A stretch of 64,000 bases of DNA from an uncultured Paracoccaceae bacterium (GTDB taxonomy: Bacteria > Pseudomonadota > Alphaproteobacteria > Rhodobacterales > Rhodobacteraceae): positions 1-64,000 of the forward strand of contig CAJXSR010000013.1 in assembly GCA_913061275.1 (NCBI GenBank), written 5' to 3'. Position numbers and translations under genes: made by a program. The notes under the pieces were generated by a model. The model saw nothing but the letters and a program-made list of their open reading frames with translations, was not told the DNA's origin and did no database searches. This document shows positions 17,337-25,680 of the stretch, one piece after another. Position 1 is the stretch's first letter. Each line of letters begins with the position of its first letter.

Positions 17337-19232
17337 ATGGAACTTGTCTTAGAAGTTAAGTATCCTGGCAAAACAGACGCTGATAAACATCTGCTTGAGG
17401 GCGGTGTATACGCAGTGGGCAGTCAGGATCAAAGTAATCGTGGTAAAGCTATTGAGGTGAATAGCCCTTTCGTTAACAAAGATCATGCGCTGATTGAACA
17501 AACGCGTGCTGGTTGGGTTATCACTGCGTTGCAACCACAAATCCGTCAACGTGATAAGGGCAACGCACTATTAGATGTGCGTGACCCCAAAAAGATTGGC
17601 CCTGGATCACGGTTTGTACTTGGAAATATAGAGTTTCAATTTCTGTCAGCAGAAAAAAGACAAACAGAAGAAGAAGCTCAAGAATATAAAAGCGGGCTTT
17701 CGCTGAATGTGTTGATAGGTGATATTCACTTACGCGTCACGAAAGAGACACAACTATTAACCCGCACAGAAAAGCCTGACACTGAAGATGAAGTTTATAT
17801 TGCACAGGTGCGTGAAATTTTATCAAAATTAACCGATGAAGCTTTAGCGGCTTTGCAAGGTTCAGACCTGCATAGGTTGGCGGGGGACGCTGGTCGTCGT
17901 GATATGATATACCGTATCTTGGGAAGTGAGGGCGTATTAAGTGGCGCAGCCTCGTTATCAAACGTATCAGATGCTGACAGATTGGATTTTGATAAAATCC
18001 AAAACCAATTAGCCAAACGGTTAGGTATTACATTTACGACTAAGCTTGAGGTTGAAGATCTGGCTGCGGTAAATACGCAATATGAGCCAAGGTTTGAAGT
18101 TAGCTCAAAGAATTATAGCAATGTATTGTTGGCAAAAGTTTTGCGGCAAACTTTGTTGCGGTCTGTTGATGACGTTATCTTTGGAATAGGCCCGCTAGAA
18201 TACCTTACGGAAAACGAATTTATTTCAGAGATTATGGTGGTAAGCACAGATAAAATCTTTGTAGAACTTAATGGTAATCTTGTGGAAACGGGCCTGTCAT
18301 TTGTAAATGAAAAATCCTCACAAACCATTACCAGTTATATTGTTGCGCAAGTAGGTAAACAGATTAACGTTCAAAACCCGTATGAAGATGCACGTCTAAA
18401 AGACGGCTCGCGGGTAAACGCGGTTGTATCGCCTGTGGCGATTGACGGTACAGCGCTTACAATTCGTAAATTCCGTGCGGATCCGTTGACTGTTGAACAG
18501 TTAATTGACTTTGGGTGTTTATCACATGCAATGGCGAGTTTTTTGCGGGGGTGCGTGGTTTCAAAGAAGAATATTCTTGTGTCAGGCGGTACGGGTACAG
18601 GAAAAACGACATTGGTTAACTGGCTTGGTTCAATGATCCCGCCAGATGAACGCTTGGTTACGGCTGAAGATGTGGCGGAACTTAAACTAGATTTGCCACA
18701 CGTTGTACGATTGGAAGCGCGCCCTGCATCTGCGGATGGGGAAGGCGCTGTTACAATTCGGGACTTGGTTAAGAACGCCCTACGGATGCGACCTGACCGA
18801 ATTATTATTGGTGAGTGTCGTGGTGGCGAAGCGTTTGATATGCTTCAGGCAATGAATACTGGGCATGAAGGTTCATTAAGTACGTTGCACGCTAATACTG
18901 CGATAGAGGCAATGTCTCGGATGGAAAACCTAGTTCTTATGGCGGATCAAGGCTTGCCGATTGATGCGATACGCTACCAGATTGCAGGGGCGGTTGATTA
19001 TGTTGTGCAATTACGCAGGTATGCGAATGGCGCGCGCAAAATCTCAGAAATTGCAGAAATTGGCGGGATTGACCCTGTTACAAACCGAATAGAGGTAAAC
19101 CCAGTTTTTGAGGCGGATTATAATCATTCTGATCCTGATGCAGTGGCTGTATTTACGTTTGCAGGGCGTACGCCTGACGACATTGAATCATTGATTAAAG
19201 CAGGGTTTGATGCGTCTACATTAAGTTTTTAG
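17337..19232 (+). CDS. FHA-domain-fused TadA/CpaF ATPase
   Basis: This 631-residue protein combines an N-terminal FHA-like domain (about 1-105) with a TadA/CpaF ATPase. In the FHA part, V-N-K-D-H-A replaces the canonical S-R-x-H phosphothreonine-binding motif, so binding is uncertain. Residues 130-240 form a helical linker. The ATPase core has Walker A G-G-T-G-T-G-K-T-T at 417-425, the Asp box A-E-D-V-A-E-L, M-R-P-D-R-I-I-I-G-E-C-R and His box M-N-T-G-H-E-G-S-L-S-T-L-H. It is the larger of two motor ATPases and lies immediately upstream of tadB and tadC, its normal partners. The FHA fusion implies control by a phosphoprotein or a pseudokinase partner. Confidence 0.9.
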   Translation: MELVLEVKYPGKTDADKHLLEGGVYAVGSQDQSNRGKAIEVNSPFVNKDHALIEQTRAGWVITALQPQIRQRDKGNALLDVRDPKKIGPGSRFVLGNIEFQFLSAEKRQTEEEAQEYKSGLSLNVLIGDIHLRVTKETQLLTRTEKPDTEDEVYIAQVREILSKLTDEALAALQGSDLHRLAGDAGRRDMIYRILGSEGVLSGAASLSNVSDADRLDFDKIQNQLAKRLGITFTTKLEVEDLAAVNTQYEPRFEVSSKNYSNVLLAKVLRQTLLRSVDDVIFGIGPLEYLTENEFISEIMVVSTDKIFVELNGNLVETGLSFVNEKSSQTITSYIVAQVGKQINVQNPYEDARLKDGSRVNAVVSPVAIDGTALTIRKFRADPLTVEQLIDFGCLSHAMASFLRGCVVSKKNILVSGGTGTGKTTLVNWLGSMIPPDERLVTAEDVAELKLDLPHVVRLEARPASADGEGAVTIRDLVKNALRMRPDRIIIGECRGGEAFDMLQAMNTGHEGSLSTLHANTAIEAMSRMENLVLMADQGLPIDAIRYQIAGAVDYVVQLRRYANGARKISEIAEIGGIDPVTNRIEVNPVFEADYNHSDPDAVAVFTFAGRTPDDIESLIKAGFDASTLSF

Positions 19233-19245
19233 AAGGGGGAAACAG

Positions 19246-20103
19246 ATGGAAATACCAGATAATAATCTTGCGATAGCAGCATTATCGTTTATCGGTGTTT
19301 TTCTGTTTATTGTTGGATTTTGGTTTACTTTTGGCAATGGAATAACAGAGAAATTTCAAGAATATTCTACTGCGTACCGGGATAAATTTGTTCTTGAGCT
19401 GCAGTTCCCAGATAATCCTATAATGGTATTTGGTGCATATATTTTTGTCACTCTATTACTGATGGTAATGTTCTCGTTTGCTTCTATTTTTCTTGTGCCA
19501 GTTATTTTATTAATTTCCTACATTTTACCAATGTTGGTTTATAATTTCAAAAAAACCACAAGGACAAAGAAAATTAATTCGGTTCTGCCTAATGTGCTAC
19601 AACAGCTGGCGGCAAATACTAAAAATACAGGTAGTATTAGTTTAGCCTTGCAAGAGGTTGCTTTGACTGCGCCCGATCCTATGGATTATGAATTAACACT
19701 TATCAGCCGCCAAGAAATAGAACTAAAAAGCTTTGCTGTAGCACTTAATAATGCGCGCGGTAGGATGAGTTCGCAATGGTTTGATATTGTGTCTGCGGTA
19801 TTAATCACCGCTGATGAAAAAGGTGGGCGTACTAGCGCGGCACTGGAAAACCTTTCAAAAGTTTTTACACAGCTGATTAAAATGCAAGCCAAGATTGACA
19901 CCGCTACTTCGCAAGGTCGGATGTCTATGAAATTGATGTTGGCAATGCCATTTGTTGTTGTTGGCATCGTTTACATGGTCGACCCTGGTTTGATTGAATT
20001 GGCGACTAGCGGCACATCAGGCAAAGTAATGATTGGTGCAGCCACATTCTTTTACTTCCTAGCATTAGGGATCGCCATCTGGCTATCGAAGGTGAAAATA
20101 TGA
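19246..20103 (+). CDS. TadB-like inner-membrane platform protein
   Basis: This 285-residue protein has hydrophobic segments near residues 9-30, 60-105 and two near the C terminus. Between them is the cytoplasmic type II secretion F domain, with S-I-S-L-A-L-Q-E-V-A, E-L-x-L-I-S-R-Q-E-I and E-K-G-G-R-T. Its ribosome site is AAGGGGGAA, and it overlaps tadC by four bases. The pair forms the integral membrane platform driven by the TadA-type ATPase. Confidence 0.88.
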   Translation: MEIPDNNLAIAALSFIGVFLFIVGFWFTFGNGITEKFQEYSTAYRDKFVLELQFPDNPIMVFGAYIFVTLLLMVMFSFASIFLVPVILLISYILPMLVYNFKKTTRTKKINSVLPNVLQQLAANTKNTGSISLALQEVALTAPDPMDYELTLISRQEIELKSFAVALNNARGRMSSQWFDIVSAVLITADEKGGRTSAALENLSKVFTQLIKMQAKIDTATSQGRMSMKLMLAMPFVVVGIVYMVDPGLIELATSGTSGKVMIGAATFFYFLALGIAIWLSKVKI

Positions 20104-20969
20104 CTTTGGTTATTCAAGTTCTGGCCGGCGTTTCAGTATTTTTGATAACTGTTGGTTTGATAAGGTCTATATGGATGCCCGCAAAACAGGGCATGAAGGA
20201 TTTTAATTCTGTGATCGGGTATCAAGATCCGGTTTCGGCTGCAATTATCGCGTTTGCTGGTGGGGTAGAAGAAACTGACGAAGAAGAAGATTATGCGGCT
20301 GGTATTACTAGTGAAGTGCATACGTATTTGCGCCTGTCAAAAGAACAATATAAACGAGGTGTAAGCAAGCTGTGTATTTTTATAGGCATTCTTAGTTTTG
20401 TTTTGTTTATAACCCTTTTTGGTACTGGTCTGATTAAGTCCGCAATTGTTGCTGTGATGATGGGTATTTTTGCCAACGTTATTATAAACTTTGCAAACAA
20501 AGATCGAATTAGCCAGGCTATGGTTGCACAGGTTAGACAGTTTCCGTTTTTTCTAGATATATTTTTGTTAACGGTTCAGTCTAACGGTAACATCCAAGAT
20601 GCTATTAAAAGTTACAGTGAGATATTTGGGCATAACGAAATATCACAAGAGTTGATGATCTTACGCGAAGATTTAAAATCGCATAGTATGGTGGATTGCT
20701 TTGACCGATTGCGTAACCGTGTAGGCAACGAAGGGTTGCGTAATATCTTAGGTGAGCTAACGCAGAAATTACGCACAGGTACGGAATTACAAAAAACGCT
20801 AGAACAACAATCAGAGGATATGCGCACACTTCGTGAAGAACTAGGGGCGCAGGCGGCTGAGCGGCTGAACGCAAAATTTGCTATTCCTGTGGTTTTAAGT
20901 GCTGTGGCGGTTTTGTTAATTTTCCTTGCACCTGCTATTGTGCAAATGAGTGACAGTGGATTCTTGTAA
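20100..20969 (+). CDS. TadC-like inner-membrane platform protein
   Basis: This 289-residue protein has an N-terminal helix, a second hydrophobic pair near 95-135, a type II secretion F domain (F-F-L-D-I-F-L-L-T-V-Q-S-N-G-N, L-R-E-D-L) and a final helix near 262-282. It is translationally coupled to tadB through ATGA. A 45-base gap follows before the caspase-like gene. Confidence 0.88.
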   Translation: MTLVIQVLAGVSVFLITVGLIRSIWMPAKQGMKDFNSVIGYQDPVSAAIIAFAGGVEETDEEEDYAAGITSEVHTYLRLSKEQYKRGVSKLCIFIGILSFVLFITLFGTGLIKSAIVAVMMGIFANVIINFANKDRISQAMVAQVRQFPFFLDIFLLTVQSNGNIQDAIKSYSEIFGHNEISQELMILREDLKSHSMVDCFDRLRNRVGNEGLRNILGELTQKLRTGTELQKTLEQQSEDMRTLREELGAQAAERLNAKFAIPVVLSAVAVLLIFLAPAIVQMSDSGFL

Positions 20970-21014
20970 GATACTGCACCAAAACAACCAACTGATTGGA
21001 TATAATACTTACTT

Positions 21015-24000
21015 GTGGAACGCTTTGTAGAACATAAATTAAGTCAGCTAAGCCATGCTTTTACGGCGTGTTTTCGTGTGCTTTTTGTGTTTTCTTGGGT
21101 TCTAGCCAGTTTAGCTTTAGGCCTAAATAGCCAAGCTTTAGCGCAGTCCAATGACGTTTATGAAGGGCTTGATGCGAAGAATGGCAAGAATAATTTTGCT
21201 TTTTTGGTCTTCAATAATGATTATAGTAAGAACATAACGCCCATTGATGACCACGCTGAAAACAAAAAAGGAATGTTAAAGCTGTTGGCAGGCTTGGCAG
21301 TTCCAGACGATAATATTCTAATTTTAGACAATCCAAGTAAATCAGATTTGGAGGATGCGGTTTATGAATTTTCCAGAAAGCTAAGCCGTAAATCCGATTT
21401 ATTGGTTTATTATAATGGCCACAATATTAATTTTGCTGACACTGATCAGAATGAAATGTTGCTGACTAGTTTTAAATTACCACGTTCCAATGATCTGTTT
21501 TTATTGGAACGCCGGGTCAGCCGTAGCAGCGTAAGTCTTGAAACTCTGATTTTGGATTTTATTCCAAAACGTGTGGGGCAGGTAACAGTTTTATATGATG
21601 CTTGTAATACACATTTTGTAACGCGAGATGATGATTTAGAACACTGGAAGGTGTTTAACAGAGTAGCCTGTGTTTCAAGCGCGGTTCCTGGCGCAGAAAT
21701 AATTTATGCAGGATCGCAATCTGGAAAAGCGTCTTTAGTGAACGCGCTAACATCGGTTTTATCAAAAACGCCAACGCTTGATTTGTTGGCGTTGGAAAAA
21801 GCTTTGGCCAAACAATTTGACGATAGTGACCCACAAAAAGGTCCAAATTATCTAGAGCCGGTTTTAATAACAGGTAGTAGATCAAAGGACCTTTCAGAAA
21901 CTTGTTTGCGTAAAGACATGCAGGGGGATGAACAAGTTTGTAATGTAAAACCTGTAGAGGTTGTAAAGGTAGCTGCTGCACCTGAAATTAAAGCAGAACC
22001 AGTTAAGGTGCCTAAGAAAACTGAAAAAAAATCAGAAATAGTTGTTAAGAATAAAAAGAAAAAAAGCAATCGCGGTGTACAGCGGGCTGATTGGTCTGCG
22101 GCAAAAAAAGCTGGAAGCTGTGAAGCGTACCAAGAATTTATAGAGAAACACCCGTCTGGTCTTTTGCGGATAAAGGCAGATACGGCCATTGCAAAGCTTT
22201 GTAAGGATGCGCCTAAAAAAACGACTGTAAAAACACAAGAAGCTAAAGCACCAACAGAAAAACCACGCAATATGCGTGATGATTGGACTGCGGCTAAAAT
22301 GATTGGACGATGCAAACCTTATAAAGAGTTTGTTGAAAACTACCCTGACTCGCCATTTATCAGTAAAGCAAAGCGGGCAAAGGAAAATTTATGTGGACCA
22401 ACAGAGAAAGCACCTGCAAAGAAAAAGCCTGATCCAGTAAAGCCAAAACCGAAAGTAGCTGAAATAACAGTGCCCGAAAAGCCACGTAATATGCGTGATG
22501 ATTGGACTGCGGCTAAAATGATTGGGCGGTGTAAGCCTTATAAAGAGTTTGTTGAAAACTATCCGGAATCACCGTTTATTTCCAAAGCCACGCGGGCAAT
22601 GAATAATTTATGTGGCCCGATAGAGAAAATTCCTGCGCCCGAAATTGTAGAAGCACCTAAAGTGGAAGTCGAAGAGCCAGCGGTACCAGTTGTGGTAGAG
22701 GCCCCTGTGAAAGAAGTTGCGCCAGTTAAAGAAGTTGTCAAGCTTGACGCACCAAAACCTGCGCCAGTTGCACCAAAGAAAAAGACCGCATTTAAAAGCT
22801 GGTCAGACGCAAGGCGGGAAAACTCTTGTGAAGGATTTTTACAGTTCCTTGAAGATCATCCAAAATCTCTTTTCGGCAGTAAAGCAAAAGCGCGGGCTGA
22901 TGCTAAGTGTAGTGATGCCGATAGAAAAGCCTTTTTAGAAAAGCCAAAAATTGCTGAAGTGCCCGCGAAGGTGGTTATAAAGGAACCTACTAAGGTTGTG
23001 GTTAAGGAGCCAGTGAAAGTTGTTGTAAAAGAACCTGCGAAGCCTGTTAAGGCCGCTCCTATAGTAGTGATAAAAGAACAACCTGCCCAAGTAACTAAGG
23101 TTGAAAAGCCAACTGATGTCGACAAGGCACCAAAGCTGTTTCCAGGCGTCACCGCTAAGGCATCTGAAAACAATTACGCATTTGTTGTTATTAATCAAAA
23201 TTACGCAGCTGGCTTTGAGGAAATAGAAGGAATTGATGCTGATAAAGATGCGATTTTAGCAACGATTGATGGTCTGAAATACCCTAAAGAAAATGTGAAG
23301 GTGCTGTTGGACCCTAGCAAGGAAGAATTAGAGGATGCGGCGTTTGAGTTCGCGTTGGAAATGAAGCCTGAATCAGAGTTATTATTTTACTATTCTGGGT
23401 ATAGTGTTAGCTCGCTTGACGATCATAAAAACTATATTTTACCTGTTGATTTTAAAGTACCCAAAAATAAGCAAGTGCGTATTAGCAGGCGGCGGTTTAA
23501 AGAAAATAGCATAGATTTAGCAGCCTTGATTAAAGATTTACACGAAGGACGGCCGCGTCAGTTGCTAGCGATATATAACGCATGTTCTGCGCAGGGACTT
23601 CCAAGTGATAAAGATGCCCCATATTGGGTGTTTATAAAAGAACGGCCATGTAGTCCTACTAAAGTGCGGGACGCGGCAATATTTTATCCCACTCAAAAAG
23701 GCCAACTTGCCATTACTAGTCTTGGAAAAAAAGACTCTGAGAAAAGCAGTTTATTTATGCGGGTGTTTGCAAAAGCTATATCTGAAAACCCGTCGATTGA
23801 TATTGACGTATTACAACAAAAACTCGCTTGGTCTGTTGCTGCATTGGCCCGTAAGCGGAAAGCTTCACAAGACCCAGTATTGATGGACGGCTATTCCCCA
23901 GATCCTGATAACCCACAAAAACGTTGTTTTACTAAGGTTTTGGTTAATGATGTTTTATCCTGCACTGGCCTAGAAGGCGTGCCTAAAGTTGCAGAGCCTG

Positions 24001-24755
24001 AAGTTGAAAAGCCTGAAGTCGTTAAAGAAGTGCCAACGCCCGCAGAGCCTGTAAAACCCAAAGCATCAGATGCTTGGGCATCCGCAAAATTGGCCAATAC
24101 GTGTGAGGCTTATCAGAATTTTAAAAAGGCGAATGCGGGTTCTATCTTTGAAGTGAAAGCGGAAGCAAAAATCAAGATAACATGCGCTGCGCCTGCCGAG
24201 TTGCTTCCTGCATCTTGTCAAGCACCAACCGGGACACAAACCGTTCCAGGGCTTAACAAAGCCGGTTATAGAGAGATGCAAGGTCAACTGAATAGGCTGG
24301 GTTGTAATGTTGGCTTTGCTGATGGTGATTGGGGGCGTAATAGCCAAAGGGGCTATAATCGGTTCGTGAGCATTGCGAATATTGGGGTGATTGGTGTTAA
24401 ACCAAGCTGTGCAGTTCTTGAAAAGGTAAAAGCACTACCAACAAAACGCATATGCCCAGTTATTTGTGGTAATGGTTTTAAAAAGGTTGGTGAAAGCTGT
24501 GTTCGTATTAAACCAGTTGTAACAACGCCAGCGCCCGTAGCAACAACAACGCCAAAAGTTACAACAAGCTCTACGAAAACAGAGTCATCAGTTAAAGCAG
24601 TGAAAGAAGAAAAACGTGCAATAGTAAAAGAAACGATACCAGAACCAGCAGCAACTGTTGCGCCACAAAAAACATGCCCTAAAGACAAAGAGCTAAATAA
24701 AAGGGGAAAATGTGTGCCTAAAAAGGGTGGTTTAGGAAAGACGTTTCGGTTTTAA
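21015..24755 (+). CDS. Secreted double caspase-like protein with Cys-bearing repeats
   Basis: This 1246-residue protein starts at GTG 21015; no strong ribosome site is seen, though TATAAT occurs at 21001. A signal peptide ends near residue 44 (A-L-A-Q). Caspase-like domain 1 (about 58-300) keeps both catalytic positions: His136 in Y-Y-N-G-H-N and Cys197 in Y-D-A-C-N. Domain 2 (about 715-980) keeps Cys857 (Y-N-A-C-S) but has Tyr796 where His is expected (Y-Y-S-G-Y-S), so it is probably inactive. Five ~40-residue repeats of the form W-x-x-A-K-x-x-x-x-C-x-x-Y-x-x-F begin near 358, 422, 495, 594 and 1019, in Lys/Pro/Val-rich linkers. A putative peptidoglycan-binding-like segment (G-Y-R-E-M-Q ... 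G-D-W-G) lies near 1084-1120, and two short Cys-pair motifs follow. Probable periplasmic protease or scaffold of the Tad-like machine. Confidence 0.8.
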   Translation: MERFVEHKLSQLSHAFTACFRVLFVFSWVLASLALGLNSQALAQSNDVYEGLDAKNGKNNFAFLVFNNDYSKNITPIDDHAENKKGMLKLLAGLAVPDDNILILDNPSKSDLEDAVYEFSRKLSRKSDLLVYYNGHNINFADTDQNEMLLTSFKLPRSNDLFLLERRVSRSSVSLETLILDFIPKRVGQVTVLYDACNTHFVTRDDDLEHWKVFNRVACVSSAVPGAEIIYAGSQSGKASLVNALTSVLSKTPTLDLLALEKALAKQFDDSDPQKGPNYLEPVLITGSRSKDLSETCLRKDMQGDEQVCNVKPVEVVKVAAAPEIKAEPVKVPKKTEKKSEIVVKNKKKKSNRGVQRADWSAAKKAGSCEAYQEFIEKHPSGLLRIKADTAIAKLCKDAPKKTTVKTQEAKAPTEKPRNMRDDWTAAKMIGRCKPYKEFVENYPDSPFISKAKRAKENLCGPTEKAPAKKKPDPVKPKPKVAEITVPEKPRNMRDDWTAAKMIGRCKPYKEFVENYPESPFISKATRAMNNLCGPIEKIPAPEIVEAPKVEVEEPAVPVVVEAPVKEVAPVKEVVKLDAPKPAPVAPKKKTAFKSWSDARRENSCEGFLQFLEDHPKSLFGSKAKARADAKCSDADRKAFLEKPKIAEVPAKVVIKEPTKVVVKEPVKVVVKEPAKPVKAAPIVVIKEQPAQVTKVEKPTDVDKAPKLFPGVTAKASENNYAFVVINQNYAAGFEEIEGIDADKDAILATIDGLKYPKENVKVLLDPSKEELEDAAFEFALEMKPESELLFYYSGYSVSSLDDHKNYILPVDFKVPKNKQVRISRRRFKENSIDLAALIKDLHEGRPRQLLAIYNACSAQGLPSDKDAPYWVFIKERPCSPTKVRDAAIFYPTQKGQLAITSLGKKDSEKSSLFMRVFAKAISENPSIDIDVLQQKLAWSVAALARKRKASQDPVLMDGYSPDPDNPQKRCFTKVLVNDVLSCTGLEGVPKVAEPEVEKPEVVKEVPTPAEPVKPKASDAWASAKLANTCEAYQNFKKANAGSIFEVKAEAKIKITCAAPAELLPASCQAPTGTQTVPGLNKAGYREMQGQLNRLGCNVGFADGDWGRNSQRGYNRFVSIANIGVIGVKPSCAVLEKVKALPTKRICPVICGNGFKKVGESCVRIKPVVTTPAPVATTTPKVTTSSTKTESSVKAVKEEKRAIVKETIPEPAATVAPQKTCPKDKELNKRGKCVPKKGGLGKTFRF
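22257..22615 (+). repeat. Near-identical duplication inside caspase-like gene
   Basis: About 140 bases at 22257-22395 recur at 22476-22615 with only scattered, mostly third-position changes. They encode repeats 2 and 3 of the W-C-Y-F repeat family (R-N-M-R-D-D-W-T-A-A-K-M-I-G-R-C in both). The ~219-base unit includes a Lys/Pro linker. The other three copies are much more divergent, so this pair reflects a recent duplication or conversion. Confidence 0.85.
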
Positions 24756-24773
24756 AGTAGGGGGAATAATATA

Positions 24774-24863
24774 ATGAATTTTTCGAATGATAAAAAGAAC
24801 TTGCTTGGTAATGCACTTACCAATTACCGTGAACTAAATAAGTTGAGTGATAACAATGTATGA
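24774..24863 (+). CDS. Possible 29-residue leader ORF or microprotein
   Basis: An ATG preceded by TAGGGGGA at ideal spacing opens a 29-residue polar ORF (M-N-F-S-N-D-K-K-N-L-L-G ...). Its stop overlaps the ATG of the FHA-like gene (ATGTATGA), which otherwise lacks a ribosome site. This arrangement matches the 42-residue ORF before the first ATPase. It is either a real microprotein or a coupling ORF that sets translation of the downstream gene. Confidence 0.45.
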   Translation: MNFSNDKKNLLGNALTNYRELNKLSDNNV

Positions 24864-25665
24864 TCTATTAACGCTTCAAGTAAAAGATGGCCCGCAAATT
24901 GGCCAGGAAATAAATGTTGCTTCAGATAAGACGTCTTTAGGTGGCAAAGGTAGCGGTTCTGAAATTGAACTTTCTGGCATTCCGCACGGGGTTCAGTTTG
25001 CTGAACTGAAAGTGGTTTCTGGAAAGTGGACTATTGCTGAATTTCAGCCACGATCAATTCTGCTAAATGGTCGGCAATTAAAACGCAAGAACTTGCTTAA
25101 ATCTGGCGATGAAATTCAGCTACCAAGCTTGAAAAAAGGCCAAAGCATTCGCTACAAAATTGACCTTGTTGCGCAGAAAAAACAAAAAGAAGCAAAAGAC
25201 TCATCTGGCCCTAAAATAAAGCCACTGTATTTGGTGCTTGGCGTTTCCTATCTAATGCTTATGTTGATGGTTGGAATGTATTTTGTGGCTAATGGCAGCA
25301 AAGATTCCGGCCTAATAGCAGAGATTGGTATGGTTGATGTTACTAGTGCGCTAAATGAAGATATTGCGGCAATCGATACGAATGTAGCAACCAATTCTGG
25401 AAATATTGCATTATCCGATATGCCTGTTAATTTTGAAGAGCTAAAACAGTTTTTATCATCTGATATGGATGCAGAACGTAAACTTGTAATCCAAAATAAT
25501 TTTAAGCAACGCGTTCTAAAATTATTTTCAGAAGCTTGGCGGCTTGAACAACAAGGCCGTACTGTGGATGCAAAAGAACAATATGAAAAAGTTTTAAAAG
25601 CAATGGGGGATCCCGATTTGGTAACGCCGGCTATCGCCCTAAAGCGTTTGAACGAATTAAATTAA
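24856..25665 (+). CDS. FHA-like domain membrane protein
   Basis: This 269-residue protein starts from ATG 24856, chosen because it overlaps the stop of the preceding 29-residue ORF; GTG 24847 would add three residues. Residues 1-100 look like an FHA fold, with L-L-N-G-R-Q-L ... L-L-K-S-G-D-E-I-Q-L typical of its last strands. The S-R-x-H phosphopeptide-binding motif is not recognisable. A Lys-rich linker leads to one transmembrane helix (near 123-147), then a periplasmic segment ending in a helical, tetratricopeptide-like stretch (A-W-R-L-E-Q-Q-G-R-T-x-D-A-K-E-Q-Y). It is probably the bridge between the cytoplasmic kinase/FHA components and the periplasm. It is 15 bases upstream of the pseudokinase gene. 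Confidence 0.7.
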   Translation: MYDLLTLQVKDGPQIGQEINVASDKTSLGGKGSGSEIELSGIPHGVQFAELKVVSGKWTIAEFQPRSILLNGRQLKRKNLLKSGDEIQLPSLKKGQSIRYKIDLVAQKKQKEAKDSSGPKIKPLYLVLGVSYLMLMLMVGMYFVANGSKDSGLIAEIGMVDVTSALNEDIAAIDTNVATNSGNIALSDMPVNFEELKQFLSSDMDAERKLVIQNNFKQRVLKLFSEAWRLEQQGRTVDAKEQYEKVLKAMGDPDLVTPAIALKRLNELN

Positions 25666-25680
25666 TTTTGGGGAAAATTA

